From contig NZ_CP094526.1 of the NCBI RefSeq assembly GCF_029910095.1, positions 8,398,458-8,462,457 on the forward strand: a stretch of 64,000 nucleotides of DNA. The letters are read 5' to 3'. Within the stretch, counting starts at the first letter, position 1. Every line of letters begins with the position of its first letter. This document shows, piece by piece, positions 36,401 through 45,045 of the stretch. The stretch comes from Bradyrhizobium sp. ISRA464. Lineage in GTDB: Bacteria; Pseudomonadota; Alphaproteobacteria; Rhizobiales; Xanthobacteraceae. A model generated the notes under the pieces. It ran no database searches, had not been told where the DNA came from, and saw only the letters and a list, made by a program, of their open reading frames with translations. Both the position numbers and the translations under genes were made by a program.

Positions 36401-36603
36401 ATCGGAATCGTGATGTAGCGCTCGATCTCTTCCGCCGATAGTCCCGAGCTCTGGGTCACGATGTCGACCATCGGCGGCGTCGGATCCGGATAGGCTTCGA
36501 TGTTGAGCTGCCTGAACGCGATCAGGCCGCCGATCAATACGGCGACAAACATGCCAACCATCAGGTAGCGGCGGTTGACTGCAAGAGCGACGAGGCGATC
36601 CAT
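33484..36603 (-). CDS. Heavy-metal-type RND efflux pump, CzcA/CusA family
   Basis: This full-length 1039-residue inner-membrane pump starts MDRLVALAVNRRYLMVGMFV and has twelve membrane helices in two halves. Two large periplasmic loops follow (after residues 30 and 540). The proton-relay helix GAIDFGLIVDATVIMVEAIF (about residue 395) keeps both aspartates and the glutamate typical of heavy-metal RND pumps. Such pumps export Cu/Ag or Co/Zn/Cd, or in some cases other compounds, through an adaptor and an outer-membrane channel. No adaptor (CzcB-like) gene is seen; tolC lies 1.6 kb further on the same strand. The metal specificity cannot be told without aligning the methionine triad. Confidence 0.88.
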   Translation of the reverse strand: MDRLVALAVNRRYLMVGMFVAVLIGGLIAFRQLNIEAYPDPTPPMVDIVTQSSGLSAEEIERYITIPIETQVAGIRNVTTIRTISLYGLSDVKLQFSFAYTYDEALQQVLNRLAQLAPLPGNVQPQISPTSPIGEIYRYRLVGPPNYSVLDLKTIQDWILQRRFRAVPGVIDVTGWGGKTKTFELQVDFNKLVANGLTLPQMLQAVSNSNINVGGNTINIGSQSAVVRGVGLIRSMDDLAKTMISQSGGNPVLVKDVATVTVGEKPRLGIAGLDDDDDIVQGIVLMRRGEQSTPTIARVEQMVAKINNSSILPPGVHIERIYDRKDLIDLTTSTVLHNMVIGILLIVLVQWIFLGDLRSALIVGATIPFALFFAVIVLVLRGESANLLSVGAIDFGLIVDATVIMVEAIFRRLTETSTLSEIEEGYFSIDTTMDMKRHAILSAGADVSRSIFFAATIIVAAFLPLFTLSGVEGNIFGPMARTYAYALVGGLLATFTVTPALSAIILPPHVHETETRLMALLHRLYVPVLNWAVGNRNLVMIGAIGLFAMTFVFGRTLGLEFLPKLEEGNLWIRATLPPTISLAEGNTYVNEMRKLIRSRPEVEAVVSQHGRPDDGTDATGFFNAEFFAPLKPMSEWPGTHDKEELTAELLSQLDDRFPGVEFNFSQYLQDNVSEAVSGVKGENSIKLFGNDLKSLTETAQKIKSVLATVQGITDLAVFTSLGQPTIQIDIDRAKAARYGLAPGDINATIKVAIGGDSAGDVYEPGSDRHFPIIVRLAPEYRKSAEAIQNLRIGVNGPSGITQIPLSEVASINLVSGAAFIYREQQERYLPIKFSVRERDLGGAIQEAQQKIAAQVQLPPGSRLEWVGEYGNLQDAIKRLSIVVPISLALIAILLWFNFGSIVEILLAMSVIPMAIFGGVLGLLASGIPFSVSAAIGFVALFGIAVMDGIIILSQFNTLIEEGYDRMSAVIRTGELQLRPVLMTCVVAGVGLLPAALSQGIGSQVQKPLAIVVVTGMMLAPLVILVTLPVLISFFSRRAR

Positions 36604-37308
36604 TCAAATCAAACCTTCTTTGCTACCAGACGTCGCAGAAGATCCAGCAGCCGGGAATCTGGCGCATGAACTCGACGTCAGAAAAGAGGATAAGAATCAG
36701 ATCGATGGAGCCATGGCTTATCACTTGATCGGCCACGCTGATGTCTTCGCTGCGGGCACAGCGTGTCATCGGAAGTTCCCGCCCACTCATGCGCTTTGCC
36801 TTCTACGCGAGAGGCGAATGATTCGCGCACTATGCTTCGACCGACAATGCTCGAATGCGCGGCATCGCCAACATCTTACAAGAGTTTCGCCAGCAGCGCA
36901 TTGGCCTTTGAGAGGCTTCGGACCGAACAGCTCACGGCCTCGTCGTGCTTACGCACACAGTTCCAGATCGAGATGCCGGCGCTCTAAATCGGCGGTCACA
37001 CTGCAAACATCTCTTGTTGCCTATCGCGTCGATATCGGCATGTCGGCCCTTGCGCGGCTCTTAGCGCAGAGCGGACCTCCATTGCGGCGCAATATCTGCG
37101 TTGGACCAAGGGACCAAACCACTCGCCCGGCAGGACGCCGCGGCAGACGGCTTAGCCTACATCCGGTTGGGAGCGTCTTGTCCAAAGATGAGGGGGCACC
37201 GACCTCCCATCAGGTCGCCACTGTGCGCCAGTCGAATTGCCGCGCGCCGATCAGGCGCGCGGCCGAAATTTTGGAACCGGGGCCGCTCGCGCGGCCCCGG
37301 CTTAAGCC
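36604..37308. other. Intergenic region, nothing recognised
   Basis: About 700 bases upstream of the RND gene, where an adaptor gene would be expected. I read all frames for membrane-fusion motifs and saw none. The long plus-strand frame 36575-37546 has no ribosome binding site and overlaps the ParB fragment antisense. Confidence 0.35.
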
Positions 37309-37975
37309 TCATTCTGCGGCCTGCGAATACTCGTCGCTGTCCTGTACTTCGGTCGAAGCATCATCCCGATCCTGCGGCTTGGCTGTCTTCAGCAACGAGG
37401 GCAGCCAGCCAGTTGCTGCCAGCAGCTGTTCGGCGGCTTCTGCCATGTCGATCTTCTTCATATCGACCATCCGCTCGGCAGCCTCGCCGCTCACGCCTTC
37501 GCAAACTGCCTCCAGAATGCGGGCCTTGGTGACGCGGCCAAGGTAGCTGCGCACGGTCGGCCGCCAATAACCGGTCATGTCGAGAGAAACGGCTTCCGTC
37601 AGCCGTTCGGCTGTTGCCAGCGCTCGCGGCCGCCGCTCCCACGGCAGTTTCACCACATTGACGGTCAATGCGGCACAATGCGCAAACAAGGCCGTGCGGC
37701 TATCGTGGTCGAGTTCGACCACGAAAGTCCAAAGGCAAGTAGCGTCCCGGGGCATCTGCCTTGCCCAATTGGCGTGACGATCCGCCCAGGCCTTGCCGGC
37801 CGGTGTATCCTCGATGCCGTCCGCATGCCCAGCCAAACCCGTCTTGACCGGCTGGATACCGACGACATGCGCATCGGCACCGAGATAGAAGATTTGCGCC
37901 GCGAGCGCATGCGTGACTGCCACGATTGCCGTTTCGGGCTGTTCGCTCAAATTGTCATTCGGCCTGCAATATTGG
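37309..37975 (-). pseudogene. C-terminal fragment of a ParB-nuclease-like (plasmid/ICE partition) protein
   Basis: About 220 residues remain: ETAIVAVTHALAAQIFYLGA, GLAGHADGIEDTPAGKAWAD, CLWTFVVELDHDSRTALFAH, PRALATAERLTEAVSLDMTG and AERMVDMKKIDMAEAAEQLL, ending at 37309. This is the C-terminal part of the large (about 700-residue) ParB-like proteins carried by rhizobial plasmids and integrative elements. The N-terminal ParB nuclease and helix-turn-helix parts are cut off by the ISL3 element starting near 37985. An open frame continues into the IS antisense but is not real coding. Confidence 0.65.
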
Positions 37976-37984
37976 CTCTGACTC

Positions 37985-39095
37985 ACTTTTGATGCAGTTT
38001 GGGGGATGTCTGGCGTTTTGATTGGGGGAGAATCAGCGCCATGCAGCAAGCGCTCCACCGCTCCAGTCTGGTGCCGCGTGGGTTTGTTGTAGAGAGTGCG
38101 TGCTACGAGGGTGAGAAGGCCGTCATCACGGTTCGGGCGTCGGGAAGTGTCGGCGTGTGTCCATCGTGCGGGACAGTTTCGCGGCGTATCCATAGCCGAT
38201 ATCGGCGACGCGTGATCGATCTGCCGCTGTCCGGGCGGGTCGTAGAGCTCCTGGTGATCGCCCGCCGCTTCCGCTGCGACGCCGTCCTGTGCGGACGCCA
38301 GATCTTCACGGAGCGTTTCGCCGACGGGATATTGGCTCCATCGGCGCGACGCACGGCGCGGCTGGACTCTATCGTCCATCACCTCGGTCTGGCGCTTGGC
38401 GGTCGACCGGCAGCGGGCTTCGCAAAACGGCTGATGCTGCCTGTGAGCAAGGACACGCTTCTGCGCGTGGTCCGACGCCGCAGCCGTTCGCCGGCTGACC
38501 CTCTCAAGGTTATCGGCATCGATGACTGGGCCTGGCGGCGCAATCACCGATACGCCAGCATCATCTGCAACTTGGAAAGGCGCCGGGTCGTCACCCTGCT
38601 GCCGGATCGTGAGCCCGCGACCGCCCAAGCCTGGCTGGCTGCTTATCCCACGATCTCGGTCGTCGCCCGCGATCGTGGCGGGGGATATGGCGAAGCGGCA
38701 GCAAAGGCCCTGCCGCACGCGGTGCAGGTCGCCGACCGTTGGCATTTGATGGAGAACGCCAGTCGAGCCTTCCTTGACGCTGTCCGCAAATCGATGCGCC
38801 AGATACGCACCGTCATCGGCGCGACCACGATCGATCCCGAGCTGCTAACAGCCGCCGAGCGCCTCCAGTATGAGGGCTATCTGCGCCGCGAAGAGACCAA
38901 TGCGGCCATCCTGGCTCTGTCGAAGAGCGGCATACCCATCAAGCAGATCGTGCGCCAGACTGGCCATAGCAGGAAGCTGGTACGGCAGGTGATCCGTGGC
39001 GAACGGAACGATGTCTTCCGGACCCGGCAAAGTTCGCTGGACTTGCATTTACCATGGCTCGACGATCAGTGGGCGTCCGGCTGTCGCAACGATGA
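37985..39095 (+). mobile_element. ISL3-family element, truncated at its right end
   Basis: The left boundary is where ParB homology ends, near 37985. The right boundary is where the transposase stops matching the family (after WASGCRN, about 39095); the last part of the transposase gene and the right terminal repeat are missing. No target duplication can be seen, which fits a deletion or recombination at the right end. Confidence 0.6.
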
Positions 39096-39384
39096 AATAG
39101 CAGACTGCGAAGAAGGCGCTGCTGGCGACGAGGCTCCAGATCGCGGCTTCTGTCCCGATCATGAGGTCGATCGCAAGGGTCATGATCGTGAAGACAAAAA
39201 CGGTAAACTCGCAAGCGAACAGCAGCCGCGGACGCCGCTTAACGACCAAGATGTCGTACTGAGCGGCTACCGCGAGGGTCAGTGCATGTGCGATCGCGAT
39301 CGGCGCCGTAGGTCTGAATTTGACAGATCACCCCATGGGTTTTGTCGCGAAAATAACAGGAAACGGGAGCAGCAGCAGCTTTAG
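38041..39384 (+). pseudogene. ISL3-family transposase, C-terminally truncated
   Basis: Residues 1-350 are typical ISL3. They hold a zinc-ribbon CPSCGTVSRRIHSRYRRR, a LPLSGRVVELLVIARRFRCD helix region, then catalytic acidic motifs VIGIDDWAWRR (about 160) and VVARDRGGGYGEAAAKALPH (about 215), and RWHLMENASRAFLDAV. After LDLHLPWLDDQWASGCRN (about residue 350) the frame runs on for 96 unrelated residues rich in Asp and Arg, which are antisense to a membrane-protein fragment. The true transposase continues another 150-200 residues in intact members. The ATG at 38041 is preferred over the TTG at 37999. It is likely inactive. Confidence 0.75.
39085..39305 (-). pseudogene. Fragment of an integral membrane protein
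   Basis: The minus-strand frame reads APIAIAHALTLAVAAQYDIL, then LLFACEFTVFVFTIMTLAID and IWSLVASSAFFAVCYFIVA: two strong hydrophobic helices plus part of a third. It is cut on one side by the ISL3 element and on the other by the GMC oxidoreductase sequence, and has no start codon at the right place. A polysaccharide flippase is one possibility, but two helices are not enough to name it. Confidence 0.4.
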
Positions 39385-40996
39385 AGCCTTGGCGGCAAGC
39401 AGCTGCGACTTGCATCCCCTCGAACCAATGCTGAAGGTTCGGGATTCCCAAACGGGGCTTTGGGCGGCATTTTACCTTCGACCAACAGCCAGCGCGGAGA
39501 TCAGATCAGATCCTCTTGCTGAATCTTTCAAGGCATCGGAGATCGTGCCGTTTCGCCTCGCCGTCGCGCGGAAGTTGATGGCGGGATCTGCGCAGTCTCG
39601 GAAGCCAGATTTTAGGTCGGTTCACACCTTTGCCCAGCGCATGGGTGGGCCGCACGCTTATATACTGGTTATTAGTGAGCAGGAGGCCGTCGGCCAAGGA
39701 CGCGTCGGTCAGAATGAAATCGGGAAAATCGTGCTCGAATGGAACATCTCTGATGCCGTTGTTTCCTCGATTAATCGTTCTCTTGATCGCCTTGCGAGCT
39801 GGCTGGGTGGATCGCTAACTCGCGCCGATGGCGATCTACGCACACGGCTCTGGTCTGCAGCGCATCACAGCGGTGGCTGCCGTATTGCGGACGCCCCGAA
39901 TCACGGCGTTGTCGATCGCAATTTGCGTGTGCACGGCACTAATAGGATCTATGTGTGCGACGGCTCCGTTCTTCCTTCGACTGGAGCGTCAAATACGGGT
40001 CTGACTATCGGCTCACTGGCACTTCGACTGGCCGATCACATCTGTAAGACGGTCGTTCGTGAACCGGTCGGCTCTTCGAGCAGGTTGCCAAAAATTGCGG
40101 TCTCCGGAGCAGGCGGGCACGTAGGCCGCATCCTCATGCCTGCGTTGGTCCGCAGCGGATTTGCTCCGCAGCCAATCTCGCTTCGAAAGGAATTGGGCCA
40201 GCCGGAGTTAGGAAAATCCACTCTGTTTCTGCATCTTGCAAATGCGCACGGGTCTGTCGAAGAGAATATGAGGCTGCAGAAAAGGACGGCGGAGTTACTT
40301 GCTGCTGCAGAGGTTTCACACATCATCGTTTTGCAGAGCTTCGCAACCCTACAGGATCCGTCATCGGTGCCAGACTCTGCGGCTGCGAACTTTGGATTTG
40401 AACGCCTAACGTACCGCGATCCATACATTCTTGGTAAGCTCGCTGTGGAGCAGTTTTGGACCAATTGGCAGCGAGAGCGGCCTGATCGCGGAGTAGCTTT
40501 CGTCTACGTTCCCACAATCCTTGGGCCGCAATCAGCCTGGACAAGAGAAATCGCCAATTACTGCCAGGGTCGTCCAATCTGGGTTCCGGCCATGCCGCGC
40601 TTTTTCTCCCTAACGGACGAGAAATTAGCTGCATCGATCGTTCACCTCTGTGGTTCTCCGGTGCCAAGAGGCATAAGTCGGAGGATGCTGTTTGATCGGA
40701 GCGGGTCTCTAGCGGAAGCAGTTGCTTGGGATCGCGGCGCTGACGATGTTGTTGAAATAGCTTTTCCATCAGTAGCGCGGCTTGCCGTTTCGCTTGCAAG
40801 GTTTGCGTTATTTAACAAGGTCCTGAACAAGGCTTTGCAGATCACAAACAGATGCTTGCATTCACGATACGCGATATTACCGGTCTCGCCAAAGTATTAT
40901 GGGATTTTTCAATTGCAGTCGCGGTTTGCGAGCATCTTTAACGAGCCAACGGCTGCCGAATTAAGCGATGCTCACGCTGACCATTTGGTTCCCTAA
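39320..40996 (+). CDS. N-truncated GMC oxidoreductase fused to an NAD(P)-dependent epimerase/SDR domain
   Basis: Residues 1-240 are the C-terminal half of a GMC flavin oxidoreductase. They start TDHPMGFVAKI and contain the active-site histidine in HHSGGCRIADAPNHGVVDRN, then IYVCDGSVLPSTGASNTGLT. Residues 250-500 form a Rossmann domain (KIAVSGAGGHVGRILMPALV, with GxxGxxG) that carries YILGK, a YxxxK pair as in short-chain dehydrogenases/epimerases. The FAD-binding N terminus of the GMC half, about 250 residues, is missing. Its homology begins at about 39300, exactly where the membrane fragment on the other strand ends. The protein therefore probably cannot bind FAD, but the second domain may be active. 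Codon use is less GC-rich than in the neighbours, which suggests transfer. Confidence 0.6.
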   Translation: MTDHPMGFVAKITGNGSSSSFRALAASSCDLHPLEPMLKVRDSQTGLWAAFYLRPTASAEIRSDPLAESFKASEIVPFRLAVARKLMAGSAQSRKPDFRSVHTFAQRMGGPHAYILVISEQEAVGQGRVGQNEIGKIVLEWNISDAVVSSINRSLDRLASWLGGSLTRADGDLRTRLWSAAHHSGGCRIADAPNHGVVDRNLRVHGTNRIYVCDGSVLPSTGASNTGLTIGSLALRLADHICKTVVREPVGSSSRLPKIAVSGAGGHVGRILMPALVRSGFAPQPISLRKELGQPELGKSTLFLHLANAHGSVEENMRLQKRTAELLAAAEVSHIIVLQSFATLQDPSSVPDSAAANFGFERLTYRDPYILGKLAVEQFWTNWQRERPDRGVAFVYVPTILGPQSAWTREIANYCQGRPIWVPAMPRFFSLTDEKLAASIVHLCGSPVPRGISRRMLFDRSGSLAEAVAWDRGADDVVEIAFPSVARLAVSLARFALFNKVLNKALQITNRCLHSRYAILPVSPKYYGIFQLQSRFASIFNEPTAAELSDAHADHLVP

Positions 40997-42066
40997 TTAT
41001 CCAGCAAAGGCCTCCGAAGAACGCGAGGCATTTGCCAAAGTATCATCATGGAGCGCCCGCTAAGAATGGTTGTTTCCCGACGCGCATTGTCGCGCCGCAG
41101 GACACGATAAAGCGTTGCTACGCCAACGACCGGCTCGGACTACTTCGTAATTCCGGTGGGGATGGCCTGTCCGCCGGGCACGCAAAGCGTTACTGACTAT
41201 ACTCCGATGCAGGACCGCCGCTGAAGCGGAGTGCGCCCGGATGTGGTTGAACACAGTCGTCCTCTACGCGGGCACTCGCCGACTGGATATCACATGCAGG
41301 CCTTTCAAGTGATCGAACGAATAGCGCCGGGACGGTTGCGTCGGAGCGCTCGCGAGCTGGCCGATGCGATGCTCGTGGGCCGACGGTCTCGCCGCCGTAT
41401 TCCTGTCTCGCCGCAGCTTGTAAATCGTGATTACGAGCGGGGCCGATGGGATTATCTCAGACTGCTATTGGCCGCCCGGTTTTTGTCGAAGGGGAAAATC
41501 CATTCTCCTGCCGTAGTTCAAACGGTGGGTTTTGGACTGGAAAACTCGAAAATGCTTTATCCTTCAATAGGGGGTTGACTGACTCCCTCTCCTCTTCCAC
41601 GGCTATGGAAAAGTTTTAAGACCCCCTCAAAGGGAGCCGGAAACGGGGTTGACCGTTCCTAACAGAGCGGCCGCCCCGTTCAAGTAAGACAGAGATTTCG
41701 GGCAAACGAATCCAGTCGTCGACTGTCGTCGTCAATGGCCACATTGGTCAGCTCCTCTTACCCTGATTCGCTGCTGCCATGCAGGAAGCTTGGCACAAGG
41801 GCTTTGGGGAGGAGACATCATGAAGCCGGGCGGGGCGATGTTGCCGAGAACGGTCTTAGCCGTCGGCCTCAGCTCCCGCCTTCGGTTTGCACTGATGCGC
41901 CGTTGGCGGAAGCACGCAGCGTGATCAACAGTGCTAAGGCCAAAACAGAACGCATCGCATTTGCTCCAGTCGACCGACCGCCGTTCTCACGTGATGCGCG
42001 GCCGCGCCGCCGCAATCTGTGGCGGCTTCACGATCGGCAAATTGGCGGCACCATGGGCGCACGTCC
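40997..42066. other. Long stretch without a recognisable gene
   Basis: More than 1 kb. Plus-strand frames such as 41231-41578 and 41735-42445 lack ribosome binding sites, and I see no domain. The sequence looks like accumulated scraps between mobile elements. Confidence 0.3.
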
Positions 42067-42282
42067 GAGAAAATCACCTTCGCCGAGATGCGATCGGCCG
42101 GCGTGCGCGGGGTGCTGGTCGATTGCTCCCATTATCGCGGCAGCCACTGGTCGCGTCTCGGCGCCGATCGGGGGTCCGATGACATGCGGCCCTCCGAAAT
42201 CGAACCCGGATTCGTGTGCCAGCGGGACCGGCACGGCGCCGACGTCAGGCCCCATTGGTGCCGAACGCGCCAATCAAATTAG
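42067..42282 (+). pseudogene. Decayed copy of a small zinc-finger-like rhizobial hypothetical protein
   Basis: The frame reads EKITFAEMRSAGVRGVLVDC then DDMRPSEIEPGFVCQRDRHG and ADVRPHW. It resembles the short rhizobial proteins with ITFGEMR-x-GVRGLL-x-YC-x-Y-x-CSH and a C-x-x-C-x-GADVRP end. Two of the expected cysteines (in CSH and CQAC positions) are changed here, so metal binding is unlikely. It has no ribosome binding site. Confidence 0.45.
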
Positions 42283-42449
42283 GACAGCGATGCTGGTCGG
42301 CTTCCCCCGGCAATTTGCCGCTAGGCTTAGGCTAACACGTCTTTGGAGTCCAGCATTCTTCCTCCTTCCTCAATGGGCGCCGCTTTCTCGGGCGATCCGC
42401 CAAGATTGGCAGCGGAAAGGCGACGTCATTTGCCCTAAGTTGTAGGCCG
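42283..42449. other. Short intergenic stretch, nothing recognised
   Basis: About 165 bases with no supported feature. Confidence 0.3.
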
Positions 42450-42720
42450 GTTTCCGACGGCTGGCAGAGAGCCTTTGAGGAGCCAATCCCTCTGCCGGTT
42501 GGTGGTCAGCTCCTCACGCTTCGCGATGCCGCCACCTGCATCACGAAGCTGTCGAAAGCCGAACATGACGCGGCGGAATGGCGCGATGCTATCGACGATG
42601 ATGATGGGACGCCGTCCGTCAACCGGCGCTGCGGACCCGATCTTCCTCCTGCGTTTGATCCTTGCGCGGCAGTGCCAGCCGATTCCAGACGTCCACGAGC
42701 GCTGCAGCCAGCTGATCGAC
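42450..42720 (+). pseudogene. Remnant of a small rhizobial hypothetical protein, cut near the IS1182 insertion
   Basis: The open frame reads VSDGWQRAFEEPIPLPVGGQ, LLTLRDAATCITKLSKAEHD and AAEWRDAID, matching the common rhizobial protein with a DPIPLP-x-G-x-LVTL-x-DA-x-YI-x-LPKAE pattern and a W-x-AIE helix. After residue 45 the similarity stops. No start codon in the expected place. The IS begins at 42724. Confidence 0.5.
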
Positions 42721-42723
42721 TAG

Positions 42724-44163
42724 GAGCCTGTCCAGTTAGCTCCGGGAAGGCGGGCTAATGATAGCGGCTCATGCGACCCTCGCCAGCTTGACGAGGTTGT
42801 GAGCGGTGCAGATCAGGGCCCATTCGGCCTTCACTTTGTCGATGCCGCGCAGCAGGAATTGCCTGAACCCTCTTGCCTGTTTGATCTGTCCGAAGACGGG
42901 TTCGACGATCTGCTTACGCAAGCGGTAGCGACTTCGGTAGCCGGCGCGCTTGAGCTTGGTGCTCATCCTGGCGATCAGCGATCCGGCTCTTGAAGCCGTT
43001 TTCGCAGTGGCGGACGGGGTGCCGTGCTTCTGCCTCCCGGTGGCGATGTAGCCCTCGATGCGCCGCCGCTTGATCGTGCGAAGATTGGCGGCGGAGCAGT
43101 AGCCGGCGTCGGCCGACACTTCGTCGGGATTGGTCCCCAAATTGGCCCTGATCCCGTCGAGCAACGGCGCCAGTTGCGCCTGATCGCTGGAGGAACCGGT
43201 CAGCGTCTGCGCCACGATGATCTGATGGGCACCATCGACCGCGGCCTGGGCGTTGTAGCCCTGGATGTAACCGTCCTTGGTCTTCAGGATGCGGCTCTCC
43301 GGGTCGGTGAAATTGCGTTGCGCCTTGCCGTCGGGCTCGGTTTTCGTCGGCGTCTTGCCGCTCTTCTTGCGGCCTTCGGCGACGCGACGCTCCTCGGCCT
43401 CGGCCCGCGCCTTGCTCTCCGCCTCGGCTGCAGCCTTGGCTTCGGCCTCCAGCGCGGCCTTGGCCTCGCGTATCTTCTCAAGCCGCTTCTGCTTGTCGGC
43501 CACCCAATCGGGCATTTCGTCGCCGCGCTGGTCGCCGTAGCGCTGGTCCTCCTCCGCATCGGCGGCCTCGGCGGCCTTGAGCCAGCGATCGACCTCCGCT
43601 TCAAGCTCCGCTTCCCGCTTCTTCATGCGATCGTAGCTCATCGCCTTGTGCTTGGACGCGTTCGCCTTGATCTTGGTGCCGTCGAGCGCAACGTGCCCGA
43701 GCTTCACCAACCCGGCCTTCTCGGCGAGCTTCAGCACCTGCACAAACAGGTCGGCCAGCGCCTTAAGGTGCCGCCGCCGGAACTCCGAGATCGTGCGGAA
43801 GTCCGGCGGGTCGCCGGCCACGATCATCATGAAATCCGCCCGCTCCACCGTCGCCTTGGCGATCCGCCGCGACGAGTAGATGCCGCTCGCATAGCCGTGC
43901 AGAAGCAGCGCCGTCATCATCCGCGGATCAAACGGCGGCTGACCCAGCCCACTCCGGTAGCTGCCGAGGAGCGCCGATAGATCAAGGCTTTCCCTGACCA
44001 GCGACACGATCAACCGCGAAACGTGATCTTGCGGCACATAATCCTGCACGCGCGGCGGCAGAAGCTGGGCCTCATCGATCTTCCAGGGGCGAAATTCCTT
44101 GCTCATCGCTATGTAAGGAATCAGACTCGCACCCTCTTGACCAGTCACTACTCAGACAGGCTC
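42724..44163 (-). mobile_element. IS1182-family insertion sequence, complete, with CTAG target duplication
   Basis: The 1440-bp element begins GAGCCTGTC at 42724 and ends GACAGGCTC at 44163, inverted repeats that remain partly matched for about 20 bases inward. CTAG is duplicated at 42720-42723 and 44164-44167, the 4-bp palindromic duplication expected for IS1182. It carries a single full-length transposase on the minus strand. It sits at the border between the accessory half and the orderly chromosomal half of the window. Confidence 0.88.
42769..44106 (-). CDS. IS1182-family transposase
   Basis: This intact 445-residue protein starts MSKEFRPWKIDEAQLLPPRV. It has the DUF772-type N-terminal domain (GLGQPPFDPRMMTALLLHGY). 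The first catalytic aspartate is in LVKLGHVALDGTKIKANASK (about residue 165), an alanine/glutamate-rich coiled-coil insertion spans about 190-275, the second aspartate is in EVSADAGYCS (about 350), and the C-terminal end is YRSRYRLRKQIVEPVFGQIK with the catalytic glutamate. It moves the IS by cut-and-paste or copying. The ATG at 44106 begins the family-like sequence; the frame is open to 44148. Confidence 0.88.
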   Translation of the reverse strand: MSKEFRPWKIDEAQLLPPRVQDYVPQDHVSRLIVSLVRESLDLSALLGSYRSGLGQPPFDPRMMTALLLHGYASGIYSSRRIAKATVERADFMMIVAGDPPDFRTISEFRRRHLKALADLFVQVLKLAEKAGLVKLGHVALDGTKIKANASKHKAMSYDRMKKREAELEAEVDRWLKAAEAADAEEDQRYGDQRGDEMPDWVADKQKRLEKIREAKAALEAEAKAAAEAESKARAEAEERRVAEGRKKSGKTPTKTEPDGKAQRNFTDPESRILKTKDGYIQGYNAQAAVDGAHQIIVAQTLTGSSSDQAQLAPLLDGIRANLGTNPDEVSADAGYCSAANLRTIKRRRIEGYIATGRQKHGTPSATAKTASRAGSLIARMSTKLKRAGYRSRYRLRKQIVEPVFGQIKQARGFRQFLLRGIDKVKAEWALICTAHNLVKLARVA

Positions 44164-44274
44164 CTAGGCCTCGGATTTTGGTCGCGGCTGATGCGCCGAG
44201 GTTCAACGCTGAGAGAGCCCAACCCCCGGGCCGGGCTTTTGCAGCAGCTATCGGGGCATGCGCGGCTTGCCGCG

Positions 44275-45015
44275 CTAGAGGTTCGGCACCGCTTCCGACG
44301 CAATCGCCGTCAGCCCGCCGAAGCGGCGTTCGCGGCGATGGAAGGAGGCGAGCGCATCGGCGAGATCGTCTGCATCGAATTCGGGCCACATCCGCTCGGT
44401 GAAGTGCAACTCGGCATAGGCGCCCTCCCAGAGCAGGAAGTCCGACAGCCGCTTCTCGCCCGAGGTGCGGATGATCAGATCGACGTCGCGCAGGCCGGCC
44501 TCGCCGGTGATGAGATCGGCGAAAGTCTCGCGGCTGAGCTCGCCGACGCTGGCCGCGCGTACCGCCGCGTTCAGGATCGCATCGCGCGCCGAATAGTCGA
44601 TCGCGATGCGCAGATGCAGCGTCGTGCCAGTGGCAGTCGCGGCCTCAGCGCGCGCGATGGCGCTGGCGATGCCGTCGGGCAGCCGGTCACGCCGACCGAT
44701 CACGGTGAGGCGAACGCCGTTGCGCACCAGCGCTGCGACCTCGTTGGCGAGATAGAACCGCAGCAGCGCCATCAGCGCGGCGACTTCGGCCTTGGGACGG
44801 CGCCAATTGTCGCTCGAGAAGGCGTAGAGCGTCAGCGTTCCGACGCCCTGGTCCGGCGCGGTCTCGACCACGCGGCGGATGGCTTCCACCCCCGCCTCGT
44901 GTCCGCGCAGCCGCGACAGGCCGCGCCGCGTCGCCCAGCGGCCGTTGCCATCCATGATGATGCCGACATGCAGCCGGGCGGCTGGTTCCAGCTTGAGCGC
45001 GACGTTACTTTGCAT
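44275..45015 (-). CDS. uppS: Polyprenyl diphosphate synthase (undecaprenyl pyrophosphate synthase family)
   Basis: The 246-residue protein has [18 protein letters not shown] (catalytic Asp, about residue 22), [14 protein letters not shown], then [20 protein letters not shown] with [17 protein letters not shown]. These are the active-site and substrate-binding motifs of cis-prenyltransferases, which make the lipid carrier for peptidoglycan and polysaccharides in the cytoplasm. Lys-Leu-Ser-Asp in place of the more usual Arg-Leu-Ser-Asn is a small deviation. The ATG at 45015 is used. It lies 30 bases after a winged-helix regulator gene, outside the usual rpsB-frr-uppS-cdsA cluster, so it is probably an extra copy. 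Confidence 0.85.
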   Translation of the reverse strand: MQSNVALKLEPAARLHVGIIMDGNGRWATRRGLSRLRGHEAGVEAIRRVVETAPDQGVGTLTLYAFSSDNWRRPKAEVAALMALLRFYLANEVAALVRNGVRLTVIGRRDRLPDGIASAIARAEAATATGTTLHLRIAIDYSARDAILNAAVRAASVGELSRETFADLITGEAGLRDVDLIIRTSGEKRLSDFLLWEGAYAELHFTERMWPEFDADDLADALASFHRRERRFGGLTAIASEAVPNL

Positions 45016-45045
45016 CACAAAGTCTCCAGGCAAAAATGGGAATGG

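Noticed and set aside
38000..38745. N-terminal extension of the ParB-like fragment
   Set aside because: This part of the frame is antisense to the ISL3 transposase and has no ParB similarity.
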